The position numbers and the translations under genes are program-made. The notes beneath the pieces are model-generated. The model saw nothing but the letters and a program-made list of their open reading frames with translations. It was not told the DNA's origin and did not search any database. Below, in pieces: positions 10,406 through 19,490 of a stretch of 64,000 nucleotides of DNA; the stretch's first letter is position 1, and each line of letters opens with the position of its first letter. The DNA is from Magnetospirillum sp. (lineage in GTDB: Bacteria > Pseudomonadota > Alphaproteobacteria > Rhodospirillales > Magnetospirillaceae), in contig JANQAI010000005.1 in NCBI GenBank assembly GCA_024707145.1, positions 496,001-560,000 on the forward strand, written 5' to 3'.

Positions 10406-11840
10406 TCACTCCGCCGCCCGGGTGGCCTTGGCCTTCAGGTAAGCGTCGATGCCCGCCGCCGCGTCGCGGCCGTCGCGAATGGCCCACACCACCAGGCTGG
10501 CCCCGCGTACGATGTCGCCGGCGGCGAAGACGCCGTCCACGCTGGTCATGGCGGTGCGGTTGTCCACCTTGAGGGTGCCCCAGCGGGTGACCTCCAGGTC
10601 GGGCGCGCCGAACAGGGCCTGCTGGTCCTCGGGGTCGAAGCCCAGCGCCTTGATCACCATGTCGGCCGGGATGGCGAAATCCGAGCCCTCGATGGCCACC
10701 GGGGTCTGGCGGCCCGAGGGATCGGCCACGCCCAGGTGCATGCGCACGGCCTTGACCCCGTCCACCTTGGCGCCGCCCGCGATGGACAGCGGTGCCGCCA
10801 TCCATTCGAACTGCACGCCCTCTTCCTCGGCGTGGTGCACCTCGCGCTGCGAACCGGGCATGTTGGCGCGGTCGCGGCGATACAGGCACTTCACCGACTT
10901 GGCGCCTTGGCGGATGGCGGTGCGCACGCAGTCCATGGCGGTGTCGCCGCCGCCGATGACCACCACGTCCTTGCCGGCCGCGTTCAGGGTGCCGTCGTCG
11001 TAGGCCGGCACGCTGTCGCCCAGGCTCACCTTGTTCGAGGCGATCAGATAGTCCAGCGCCGCATGCACGCCGGGCAGGGTGTCGCCGGGCACGCCCAGGC
11101 CGCGCGCCTTGTAGACGCCGGTGGCGATCAGCACGGCGTCGTGCCTGGCGCGCAGTTCGGCCAGGGTGACGCCGCGGCCCACCTCGACGCCGGTCCGGAG
11201 CGTGACGCCGCCCTCGGCCAGCAGCCGCGTCCGGCGCTCCACCACGTCCTTGTCCAGCTTGAAGCCGGGGATGCCGTAGATCAGCAGGCCGCCCATGCGG
11301 TCGTGGCGGTCGTAGACGGTGACCTGATAGCCGAAGCGGCGCAGCATGTCGGCCGCTGCCAGACCGCCCGGTCCGCCGCCGACGATGCCCACCGACTGGA
11401 CCAGGCTCGTGGCGCGGCTTGGGCGGCTTGACCCAGCCGTTGATGAAGGCGGTCTCGGTGATGTGCTTCTCCACCGCGCCGATGGTCACGGCGCCGTGGG
11501 TGGACTGCTCCAGCACGCAATTGCCTTCGCACAGGCGGTCCTGCGGGCAGATGCGGCCGCAGATCTCGGGGAAGGTGTTGGTGGCGCTGGAGGCGGCGTA
11601 GGCCTCCTCCATGCGGCCCTGCGCCGTCAGCATCAGCCAGTCGGGGATGTTATTGGCCACCGGGCAGTGGATTTGACAGAACGGGATGCCGCACTGCTCG
11701 CAACGCGAGGCCTGGGCGCCGGCGCGCTCCTCGTCGAAGGGGCGGTAGATCTCGCCGAAATCCGAGGCGCGCTCGGCCGCCGCGCGCTTGTCGGGCGCCT
11801 GCGGATGGAGGCGGATGAACTGGAGCATCTTGCGGGTCAT
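10406..11840 (-). CDS. gltD: Glutamate synthase (NADPH) small subunit, one frameshift
   Basis: Passes electrons from NADPH through FAD and iron-sulfur clusters to GltB. The N-terminus holds the cysteine motifs for 4Fe-4S clusters (CEQCGIPFCQIHCP and CGRICPQDRLCEGNC). FAD binding follows at GIVGGGPGGLAAA and NAD(P) binding at VVIGGGDTAMDC. The C-terminus has the FAD motif VFAAGDIVRG. One extra G at 11404-11405 breaks the frame after ...KPRHE (residue 145). Removing it joins both halves into a 477-residue protein. ATG 11840 is taken as start. Transcribed ahead of gltB, with a repeat in the 154-base gap. Confidence 0.96.
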
Positions 11841-12096
11841 GAACGCGCTCTCTGCAACGAAGCCCACCGGGGGCATGAATACCGGACGCTTGTTGTACGC
11901 CAGGAAGGTTCGGGAAAACCAGCGAAAAACGCACAATAGGGCAAATATACTGCCGTAAATATCGGGAGGATGGCGGCAATCCATTCGCAACCAGGGTGAT
12001 GGTTGGGTAAAATAGGTCCGAAACGAGACTAATGCCGCCCTTCCCGGCCATCCCACGCCAATGGTATATAGGCCCAACGCTAGGGATGAGGCGGCC

Positions 12097-12894
12097 GTGA
12101 CCCTCCTTGATGTTGTGTTCGTCGCCCTGATTCAGGGCATTGCCGATGTGCTGCCGCTGGGCGCCTCCGGCCATCTGGCTCTTCTCGGCGATCTCGCCGC
12201 CAAGCCCGAGGCCCGCACCGCCGTGGTGGTGGCCGCCGATCTGGGCATCGTCGTCGCCCTCATGCTGTATTTCTGGCGCGACCTGTTCGCCATGGGCCGC
12301 TCGGTGGTCAAGCTGGCCAAGGGCCGCATGGATCCGGGCGGGCGCCTGCTGCTGCAGGTGCTGCTGGGGTCGCTGCCCGCCCTCCTGCTGTCCTGGGGTT
12401 TCGTGGAATTGGGCGGCGGCGGCGGCAGCCGCACCACCGCCGCCATTGCCCTGGTGGTGTTCGGCCTGTTCCTGCTGGTCGCCGACCGCCTGGGCGTGAC
12501 CGTCCGCCGGGTCGAGCATCTGGGCTGGCTGGGCGCCGTCGTCATCGGCGTCCTGCAGGCGGCCGCCGCCATTCCCGGCGTGTCGCGCACCGGCATCACC
12601 ATCACCGCCGCCCGCCTGATGGGGTTCGAACGCCAGGATGCCGTCCGCTTCTCGCTGTTGCTGGCCATCCCGTTCATCGCCGGCCACGCCGCCATCACCG
12701 TGTGGGCGCTGTCGCGCCAGGCCCAGTTGATCCTGTCCTCCGACCTGGTGCTGGCCGCCGGCCTGTCCGGCCTGCTCGCCCTGGTGGCGGCGGCGGCCAT
12801 GATGGCGTGGGTGGACCGCCACAGCTTCGCCCCCTTCGCCCTGTGGCGCATCATCCTGGGGCTGGGTGTGCTGGGTTTGGCCTTCATTCCTTAA
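12097..12894 (+). CDS. UppP-like membrane protein (divergent undecaprenyl-diphosphate phosphatase family)
   Basis: 265 residues, about eight membrane helices. The overall pattern is that of UppP/BacA, which recycles the undecaprenyl carrier for cell-wall synthesis. The motifs are altered. Where the family normally has EG-x-TEFLP-x-SS-x-GH, this protein reads QGIADVLPLGASGH, so the first Glu is Gln and the second is Asp. The second motif PGVSRTGITI keeps the Arg. It may be a second, changed paralogue or have another lipid-phosphate role. GTG 12097 is chosen because GGGATGAG precedes it. It is divergent from gltD. Confidence 0.75.
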   Translation: MTLLDVVFVALIQGIADVLPLGASGHLALLGDLAAKPEARTAVVVAADLGIVVALMLYFWRDLFAMGRSVVKLAKGRMDPGGRLLLQVLLGSLPALLLSWGFVELGGGGGSRTTAAIALVVFGLFLLVADRLGVTVRRVEHLGWLGAVVIGVLQAAAAIPGVSRTGITITAARLMGFERQDAVRFSLLLAIPFIAGHAAITVWALSRQAQLILSSDLVLAAGLSGLLALVAAAAMMAWVDRHSFAPFALWRIILGLGVLGLAFIP

Positions 12895-13009
12895 CCTTTT
12901 ACTCAGCAGACGCCGCCAAGCCGTTGCGACTCCTGTATTATTTTCGTGACTTTTAGGGGCCGGATTAGGTATCCCTTAAGTCGTAGGGGTTGCTTCCAAG
13001 GGTTTGGAC

Positions 13010-13690
13010 GTGTCGCTTCGTCGTCTGCTCGCCATGGCCGTGCTGCTGGGACTTGCCGCGTGCTCGAGCCCGCCGCCGCCACCCCAGCTGGCCGCGCCGG
13101 CCCCGGCCCCGGTGCTGCTCGATCCCGACGCCGCCTGCCTGCAGGACCTGGCCGCCCTGGGGGTGAGTTTCCAGCCGGTGCAGTCCTTCGGTGATTCCGA
13201 CCAGGGCTGCGGCGTCGGCAACGCGGTCAAGGTCTCGGCCGCCGGTGTGCCGTGGAACCGTCCCGGCGTGCTGACCTGCGCCATGGCCCGGACCCTGGCC
13301 CGCTACCAGGCCGAGGTGGTGCAGCCGCTGGCCCAGCAACGCTTCGGCCAGCCGGTGGCGCGCATCCATCATGCCGGCACCTATGATTGCCGTGTCCGGC
13401 GCAACAATACGACCGCGGCGGCGGCGGCCCTGGGCGGCAGCCGGGGCGGCCGGCTGTCCGAGCATTCCAAGGGCCAGGCCATCGACCTGATGGCGTTCGA
13501 GCTGGCCGACGGCACCATGGTGTCGGTGAAGAAGGACTGGCGCTCGGGTGGCGCCAAGGCCGCCTTCCTCAAGGATTTGGCCAAGGCCTCGTGCAGCAGC
13601 TTCAACGTGGTGCTGACGCCCAACCACGACCGTTTCCACCAGGACCATTTCCATCTGGACATCGGTCCGCATACCCTTTGTGGGTACTGA
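13010..13690 (+). CDS. Extensin-like C-terminal domain lipoprotein
   Basis: About 226 residues. It has a short positive N-terminus, a hydrophobic stretch and a lipobox (GLAAC), then a Pro-rich linker and an extensin-like C-terminal domain (DDUF-type fold related to D,D-peptidases of the VanY/DacB group). Paired His and Asp residues look like zinc ligands: HHAGTYDC, EHSKGQAIDLMAF and the terminal HQDHFHLDIG. It is probably anchored in a membrane and acts on peptidoglycan, but this is inferred. GTG 13010 is preferred for the AAGGG seven bases upstream. A TTG at 13004 is possible. Confidence 0.82.
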   Translation: MSLRRLLAMAVLLGLAACSSPPPPPQLAAPAPAPVLLDPDAACLQDLAALGVSFQPVQSFGDSDQGCGVGNAVKVSAAGVPWNRPGVLTCAMARTLARYQAEVVQPLAQQRFGQPVARIHHAGTYDCRVRRNNTTAAAAALGGSRGGRLSEHSKGQAIDLMAFELADGTMVSVKKDWRSGGAKAAFLKDLAKASCSSFNVVLTPNHDRFHQDHFHLDIGPHTLCGY

Positions 13691-13785
13691 CCCCCGGCGA
13701 ACCGCCTGGACTACCCCTCCTGAGAGGGCCTTTCGCGGCTTCCGGCTGATGGCGATCACCAAAAGCGATCGCCACAATCGGGGTC

Positions 13786-14493
13786 ATGGATGGACGACGC
13801 CCCCTCGCAATCCTCGCCTCTGCCGCCGTGACGGCCCTGATGGCCCTGCCCGGCGCCGCATGGGCGCCGCAGCCACCGGCCGGCGCTGGAGCCGGATGCG
13901 TGCAAGCCGGATCGCAAAGCGATCCGGCTTGCACGCTGAATCCCTCTCTTATCAATAAGGTAGAGGGCGATTCAGACAACAGCTTGGCGCGAGGTCGCGC
14001 CAAGCTGTTGTCATCGCGCTCTAGCCCGCCGCCCCTGCCGGCGGCGGCTCCAGCCCCGGCTCCCGAGCCGGCGAAGACGGTGCCGGCGGCCGAACTGCGC
14101 TGCCTCGCCCTCAACGTCTATTGGGAATCCCGCGGCCAGCCCCTGGCCGGCCAGGCGGCGGTCGCCCACGTCACCCTGAACCGCACCAGGTCGCCCAGCT
14201 TCCCCGCCACCATCTGCGGCGTGGTCCACCAGGGCTGCCAGTTCGGCTGGACCTGCGACAAGCGCTCCAACAAGCCGGCGGACGGGCCGGAATGGCAGCA
14301 GGCCATGGAGGTGGCGCGCGAGGCGGTGGCCGGCGGCGACGACCCCACCGGCGGCGCCCTGTATTTCCACCACGTGCAGGAGCGCCCGCAATGGGCGCGC
14401 GGCCGCTACGGCAACAAGGTGGTGATCGGCCAGCACGTCTTCTTCAACGTGGCCGGGGCGCAGGACCAGCAGGTGGCCGAGGCGGGACGCTGA
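13786..14493 (+). CDS. SleB-like cell wall hydrolase with internal repeat insertion
   Basis: 235 residues: signal peptide (to about residue 25), a linker, then a Hydrolase_2 (SleB) domain from about residue 105. That domain has the catalytic Glu in NVYWESRGQP and the later motifs CGVVHQGCQF, FSW-like FGWTCD and GALYFHH. It should cleave peptidoglycan in the periplasm. Bases 13886-14024, coding for about residues 34-80 of the linker, are a palindromic repeat element read through in frame. The two small Cys in that part therefore come from the element, not the enzyme family. The catalytic domain itself looks complete. Confidence 0.85.
   Translation: MDGRRPLAILASAAVTALMALPGAAWAPQPPAGAGAGCVQAGSQSDPACTLNPSLINKVEGDSDNSLARGRAKLLSSRSSPPPLPAAAPAPAPEPAKTVPAAELRCLALNVYWESRGQPLAGQAAVAHVTLNRTRSPSFPATICGVVHQGCQFGWTCDKRSNKPADGPEWQQAMEVAREAVAGGDDPTGGALYFHHVQERPQWARGRYGNKVVIGQHVFFNVAGAQDQQVAEAGR
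13886..14024. repeat. Composite palindromic element inside a coding sequence
   Basis: Three successive hairpins: 13901-13915 pairs perfectly with 13919-13933 (15 bp, 3-base loop); about 13939-13973 forms a weaker CCCTCT/AGAGGG hairpin; and 13975-13992 pairs perfectly with 13995-14012 (18 bp). The outer ends CTGGAGC and GCTCTAG are near inverse complements and match the ends of the short element at 47249-47285. The frame stays open through all of it. Confidence 0.88.
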
Positions 14494-14524
14494 GTTTGTC
14501 TGCTTTAGATGGAAGCATTCTCCC

Positions 14525-14630
14525 TTCACCGTCATGGCCAGGCCACCGGGTCTGGCAAAAAGCCAGCCCGGCGGTAAACTTCACGACCCGGCCATCCATG
14601 GACCCTCGGGTCAAGCCCGAGGGTGACGGC
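14525..14630. repeat. Intergenic palindromic repeat, family A, between converging genes
   Basis: Contains CCGTCATGGCC..., a central divergent block and a clean hairpin ACCCTCGGG/CCCGAGGGT (14602-14610 with 14616-14624, loop TCAAG). It separates the converging hydrolase and DUF2336 genes, so it may also end both transcripts. Confidence 0.8.
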
Positions 14631-14664
14631 AAGAAGAAAGCGATTCCGCCAGATCGGACAAACT

Positions 14665-15940
14665 CTAATCCCCCAGGAATTCCAGTTGCCAGGTCATTTC
14701 TTCCGCCGTCAGCGGGAAGGTGCCGTTGACGGCATGCAGCTGGCGGCTGGGCGCCAGGCGGAGCAGCTTGATCTGCAACTGCTCGCAGAAGGCCATGGAC
14801 AGGCCGGCCTTCCAGGTGACCGCGACGATGCCCTTGGCGCTCTGGGTCTGCACCGTCTTGCGGATGGTGTTCAGCGACAGGCCGGCCAGCACTGTCAGCG
14901 CCGCCATGACAAAGGCGTGGTCGTTGCCGGCCAGGGCGGCGTCCACCGTGCTCTCGTCCAGCCTGTTCTGGAATTTCAGCTGCTGGACCCGCATCAGCGC
15001 GGTGCTTTCGTCGGCGGCCTTGCGGGCATTGGCCTTTTCCGGGCCGGTGGCCTCCAGGCTCCTCCAGGCGCTTGCGCACCACGGCGGCCACCGCCACCGC
15101 CGCCTCGGGTTCCAGGTCCTGGCGGGCGGCCAGGCCCTGCAGCAGGTTGGCGGCGACGAAGCGGGCCAGCTTGCCGGCGGCCTTGGCCGACAAGTGCGGG
15201 CGTTCCGCCAGCGGGCGGTGCCACGCCTCGATATCGGTAGCGCGGTCCACCAGCCGGTCCAGGGTTTCCTCGCGGATCTGGGCCGAGGCGTTGCCCAGCA
15301 GGGTGGCGATGGCCTCCACGTCGTCGGTGGCGGCGATGGCGTCGGCCACCCGCGTATTGACGGTGCCGCGCTTGGAGATGGCCGACAGCGCCCCCGGAAC
15401 GGGTCCCGAGGCGATGATCTCCAGCAGGTCGTCGTCGGTCAGCAGGGGCGAGAATTGCAGCACCGGAGCCGACACCACGATCTCGGCGTCGCGGGCCAGC
15501 CGGCGGATCACCTCGGGCGGCGCGTCGGCCACGTCCTTCAGCGCGCCGGCGAGGATTTCGCGCACCCGCGTCACCTGGTCGCGGGCGAGGCGCTCCAGCG
15601 CCTCGTAGGTCAGGCGGCGCAGGCGGTCCTGCTCGTTGGCCGACAGGCCCGGCGCCAGCCGCACGATCTTGCCGGCCAGGTCGGTGCGCACCTGCTCGTC
15701 GCCGTCATCGGCCAGCAGCAGGTTGGCCTGGGGCGGCGCCTGCTCGTTGCGGGCGACCCGGCGGCGCACCTCGGCATTGGCGTCCTCGGCCAGGAAGTAC
15801 AGGATTTCCGGCTGCAGGTCGGTGCGCTCGGCCAATTCCGCGCGCACCTTGGGATCGGTGTCGGCGGCCAGCCCGCGGGCCTCCTCGTAGGTCACGCGGC
15901 GGGCCGGGCCCAGCAGCCGGCGCAGCAACCCGACCACCAT
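14665..15940 (-). CDS. DUF2336 family protein, one frameshift
   Basis: Made of repeated helical units in which LA-x-D-x-x-x-x-VR patterns recur (for example PKVRAELAERTDL, AEVRRRVARNEQ, EQVRTDLAGK), as in the HEAT-like DUF2336 family of alphaproteobacteria. Function is unknown. Members often accompany c-di-GMP or two-component genes, as here. One extra G at 15057-15058 breaks the frame after ...RKRLEE (residue 294). Without it the protein is 424 residues and ends ...WQLEFLGD. Its ATG lies only three bases after the stop of the diguanylate cyclase gene, so the two are translated from one message. Confidence 0.8.
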
Positions 15941-15943
15941 GGC

Positions 15944-17620
15944 CTAATGCTCCCGGACGAGCGGCGGCGGCGCCAGCCGCCAGTCGCCCTTGCCGTCGCG
16001 CTTGACCTCGTACATGGCCTTGTCGGCCCGCGCCACCAGGTCGTCCAGGTTCTCGGGGCTTTCGCCCTCGTGCACCGCCACGCCCAGCGACATGTGCAGG
16101 GGTCGCTCGCCGCTGCCCGAGAACGGCGCCAGGACGTCGGCGGCGGCCAGCAGATCCTGGCAGCGCTGCACCGCGATGCGTTCCTCGGCGCCCTCCAGCC
16201 AGATGGCGAACTCGTCGCCGCCCAGACGGGCGACGATGTCGATGGGCCGGGTATGCTGCAGCAGCAGGTCGCGCACCGCCAGCAGGGCCTGGTCGCCGGT
16301 ATGATGGCCGTGGGCGTCGTTGACCAGCTTGAAATTGTCCAGGTCCACATAGATCAGCGCCGCCGGCTTGTGCTCGCGGCTCAGGCGGTGGAAACGCCGG
16401 GCGATCTCCTCGAAGAAGGCACGGCGGTTGAACAGGCCGGTCAGCGAATCGGTGCGCGACAGCCGGACGATGCGCTCGTGGTTGGCGATCTGCTCGCTGG
16501 CCAGGCCCACCTGGTTGGCCACGTCGTCGATGAGCAGGCGGTCGTCGTCGCTCCACACGCCGCGCGCGCGGTCGCGCCACAGCAGGATGGCGCCGTTGAT
16601 GGACTGGCGGTAGCGGCTGACGGTGGACAGGCAGTGCCAGCCGTCCAGGTCCTCGTCGAAATGGTCGCTGGCGATGAAGCTGTCCAGCACCGGTTTCTCG
16701 TCGCCGCCGTCGCCGTACTGGGCGGCCAGGGCGAAGTCCGAGGCCTCGGGGATGATGCGGAAGATCTGGCAGCCGGTGGCGCCCAGGGCACGGGCGGTGG
16801 CCTCGGCGGCGGCGCGCAGCATGTCGGCCGGGTCCACCTCGTCGCGGATGGTGCGCACGATGTACGAGAGCAGCCGCTCGCGATTGTTGGCGCGGCTCAG
16901 CGCGGCGTCGCGCAGCCGCTCCTGGGTAACGTCGCGGCAGACGCCGCGGGCGCCCCGCCAGTCGCCCTGGTCGCCCAGGATGGGGGTCGAGGACAGCAGC
17001 ACGCAGGCCTCGGTGCCGTCGGCCTGCTTCATCCACACCTCGGCATCCTCCACCGCCAGGGCGGAGATGAAGGGCGACGTCTCGGGCGGCGCCTCGGTGG
17101 TGCCGATGAAATCGGCCGGGCTGCGGCCCACCAGTTCGTCGGCGGAGAAGCCCAGGGCGCCCTTGGGGCTGACGAAGACGAAACGGCCGTCGGCGCCCAC
17201 TTCCCAGGCGAAGTCCGAGCTGATCTCCACCAGATCCTTGTAGCGCTGGCGCGATTCCACCAGGGCCGAGCGCAGGTTGCGCTCCAGGGTGACGTCGCGG
17301 CCCAGCAGCAGCACGTGGCCGTCCTCGGTGGGCAGCGCCGCCAGTTCCAGCACCACGGTGCCGCCGCCGGCCGCCGGCAGGGTCTCCATCAGGGCGTGGC
17401 CGCCGGTCCCCTCCAGCAGCGCCGGCAGCTGGGTCAGACGTCCTTCGATGATGGCGGTGCTCAGCGCCTCGGCGCGCCCGTTGGTGGCGATCAGCGTGCC
17501 GTCCCGCGCCAGCAGGGCGGCCGCGCCGGGATAGGCGGACAGGGCGGCGGCGCCGAGGCTGAATTCCAGCCGGGGCGGTTCCACCCGGCGCCCGCGCTTG
17601 GCATCCGGCGACGCGCTCAT
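15944..17620 (-). CDS. PAS-GAF-GGDEF diguanylate cyclase
   Basis: 558 residues, no membrane segment. Order: a degenerate PAS-like region (about 20-125), a PAS domain (about 135-255, with FVFVSPKGALGFSADELVG), a GAF-like domain (about 275-400) and a GGDEF domain. The catalytic motif LGGDEF (about residue 465) is intact. An RxxD product-inhibition site (RPID) lies five residues before it, so c-di-GMP feedback is likely. ATG 17620 follows a good GGAGG. It heads an operon with the DUF2336 gene, which suggests that protein works in the same signalling route. Confidence 0.93.
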   Translation of the reverse strand: MSASPDAKRGRRVEPPRLEFSLGAAALSAYPGAAALLARDGTLIATNGRAEALSTAIIEGRLTQLPALLEGTGGHALMETLPAAGGGTVVLELAALPTEDGHVLLLGRDVTLERNLRSALVESRQRYKDLVEISSDFAWEVGADGRFVFVSPKGALGFSADELVGRSPADFIGTTEAPPETSPFISALAVEDAEVWMKQADGTEACVLLSSTPILGDQGDWRGARGVCRDVTQERLRDAALSRANNRERLLSYIVRTIRDEVDPADMLRAAAEATARALGATGCQIFRIIPEASDFALAAQYGDGGDEKPVLDSFIASDHFDEDLDGWHCLSTVSRYRQSINGAILLWRDRARGVWSDDDRLLIDDVANQVGLASEQIANHERIVRLSRTDSLTGLFNRRAFFEEIARRFHRLSREHKPAALIYVDLDNFKLVNDAHGHHTGDQALLAVRDLLLQHTRPIDIVARLGGDEFAIWLEGAEERIAVQRCQDLLAAADVLAPFSGSGERPLHMSLGVAVHEGESPENLDDLVARADKAMYEVKRDGKGDWRLAPPPLVREH

Positions 17621-17769
17621 GGTCCTCCGTCTCTCCTTGGCGGAACGGGCGGCCCGTGCCCACTCCCCAGCTTTAACACAGACGGCCGGGGTGCACGATG
17701 GCGAATGTGCCGATACGCACAGGGCTGGATATGCTTGCCTTCCACGCCCGCGACGGCTACCAGTGAGGC

Positions 17770-18480
17770 ATGAACCAGACGCCGCCGACCGACCCCCGCC
17801 GCCTGGGACTGGGCCATGTCCGGTCGTGGGTGTTCGACCTGGACAACACGCTCTATCCGGCCTCGTCCAGCCTGTTCCCGCAGATCGACGTGCGCATGCG
17901 CCAGTTCATCGCCGAGCGCCTGAACCTGCCGCTGGACGAGGCCTACAGGCTTCAAAAGCATTATTACCGCGAGTTCGGCACCACCTTGCGCGGCCTGATG
18001 GTGGTGCATGGGCTGGAGCCCGACGCCTTCCTGGACTACGTTCACGACATCGACCATTCGGTGCTGGACGTGGCGCCCGCGCTGGACGCCGCCCTGGGCC
18101 GGCTGGACGGGCGCAAGTACATCTTCACCAACGGTTCCGCGCGCCACGCCGAGAACGTGCTCGACCGGCTGGGCATCGCGCGCCATTTCGACGCCATCTT
18201 CGACATCGCCGCCGCCTGCTTCATTCCCAAGCCGCAGCCCGAATGCTACCAGGCCATGGTGAAACGTTTCGGCATCGAGGCCCGCCGTTCGGCCATGGTC
18301 GAGGACATCCAGCGCAACCTGGTTCCGGCGGCGGCCATCGGCATGACCACGGTGTGGGTGCGGGCCGACGGCCACCCCGATTTCCCGGTGCTCCACCAGG
18401 CCGGTGAGGACTTGTCCCATGTCCACTACGTCACCGACGACCTGGTGGCATGGCTGGAGCAAATCCCCGGCGCGCGTTGA
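17770..18480 (+). CDS. HAD-superfamily pyrimidine 5'-nucleotidase
   Basis: 236 residues. HAD motif I VFDLDNTLYP (nucleophile and acid/base Asp), motif II IFTNGSA, motif III Lys in PKPQPE and motif IV VEDIQRN are all visible. The DLDNTLYP signature and length fit the pyrimidine 5'-nucleotidase (SSM1/Phm8-like) branch, which dephosphorylates nucleoside monophosphates. The exact substrate is not certain. It precedes dapD by 58 bases on the same strand and is divergent from the diguanylate cyclase gene. Confidence 0.88.
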   Translation: MNQTPPTDPRRLGLGHVRSWVFDLDNTLYPASSSLFPQIDVRMRQFIAERLNLPLDEAYRLQKHYYREFGTTLRGLMVVHGLEPDAFLDYVHDIDHSVLDVAPALDAALGRLDGRKYIFTNGSARHAENVLDRLGIARHFDAIFDIAAACFIPKPQPECYQAMVKRFGIEARRSAMVEDIQRNLVPAAAIGMTTVWVRADGHPDFPVLHQAGEDLSHVHYVTDDLVAWLEQIPGAR

Positions 18481-18538
18481 CTCCCTTTTCCAACGCGCTA
18501 TGTTCCCCCTCAACTTCATCACCCTCAAGGGATAGACC

Positions 18539-19381
18539 ATGAGCTTCGCCGATCTGCAAAAGGACGTCGAAAGCGCCTGGGAGGCGCGCGACACCATCAA
18601 TTTCGAGACCGGCGGCAAGATCCGCGACGCCGTCGACACCGCGCTCGGCATGCTCGACACCGGGCATCTGCGCGTGGCCGAGAAGATCGACGGCGAGTGG
18701 GTCGTCAATCAGTGGCTGAAGAAGGCGGTGCTGCTGTCCTTCCGCCTCAACGACATGGCCCCCATCCCCGGCGGCCCCGGCGGCGCCCCCTGGTTCGACA
18801 AAGTGCCGTCCAAGTTCCTGGACTGGGACGACGGCAAGTTCCGCGCCCACGGCTTCCGTGCCGTGCCCGGCGCCATCGTGCGCCGCTCGGCCTTCATCGC
18901 CCCGGGCGTGGTGTTGATGCCCAGCTTCGTCAACGTGGGCGCCTACGTGGACACCGGCACCATGGTGGACACCTGGGCTACCGTCGGTTCCTGCGCCCAG
19001 ATCGGCACCAACGTGCACATCTCGGGCGGCGCCGGCATCGGCGGCGTGCTCGAACCGCTGCAGGCCGGCCCGGTGATCATCGAGGACAACTGCTTCATCG
19101 GCGCCCGCGCCGAGGTGGCCGAGGGCGTGGTGGTCGGCGAGGGATCGGTGCTGTCCATGGGCGTGTACCTGGGCGCCTCGACCAAGATCATCGACCGCGC
19201 CACCGGCGAGGTGTTCGTGGGCCGCGTGCCGCCCTATTCGGTGGTGGTGTCCGGCTCGCTGCCCGGCAAGCCGCTGCCCGACGGCACCCCCGGCCCCAGC
19301 CTGTACTGCGCCGTGATCGTCAAGCGCGTGGACGAGAAGACCCGCGCCAAGACCTCCATCAACGAGCTGCTGCGCGACTGA
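18539..19381 (+). CDS. dapD: 2,3,4,5-tetrahydropyridine-2,6-dicarboxylate N-succinyltransferase
   Basis: 280 residues, normal for DapD. It catalyses the succinyl-CoA-dependent step of lysine and meso-diaminopimelate synthesis. The left-handed beta-helix hexapeptide repeats are clear in the middle ([20 protein letters not shown], then [11 protein letters not shown] and [12 protein letters not shown]). ATG 18539 follows AAGGGA. The next enzyme but one of the pathway, dapE, lies 109 bases downstream, so the two probably share a transcript despite a repeat between them. Confidence 0.97.
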   Translation: MSFADLQKDVESAWEARDTINFETGGKIRDAVDTALGMLDTGHLRVAEKIDGEWVVNQWLKKAVLLSFRLNDMAPIPGGPGGAPWFDKVPSKFLDWDDGKFRAHGFRAVPGAIVRRSAFIAPGVVLMPSFVNVGAYVDTGTMVDTWATVGSCAQIGTNVHISGGAGIGGVLEPLQAGPVIIEDNCFIGARAEVAEGVVVGEGSVLSMGVYLGASTKIIDRATGEVFVGRVPPYSVVVSGSLPGKPLPDGTPGPSLYCAVIVKRVDEKTRAKTSINELLRD

Positions 19382-19389
19382 TGCTGTCG

Positions 19390-19467
19390 TGGATGCCCGG
19401 CTCACCTCCGGGCATGACGAATGAAAGCAGGGACCGTCATGGCCGGGCTTGCCCCGGCCATCCACGT
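19390..19467. repeat. Palindromic repeat, family A, between dapD and dapE
   Basis: Two hairpins head to head: ATGCCCGG/CCGGGCAT and ATGGCCGGG/CCCGGCCAT, separated by an A-rich spacer, with the family ends GGATG...CATGACG and GTCATGG...CATCCACG. Confidence 0.8.
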
Positions 19468-19490
19468 ATTTCCGCGAAAGGACGGCCGTC

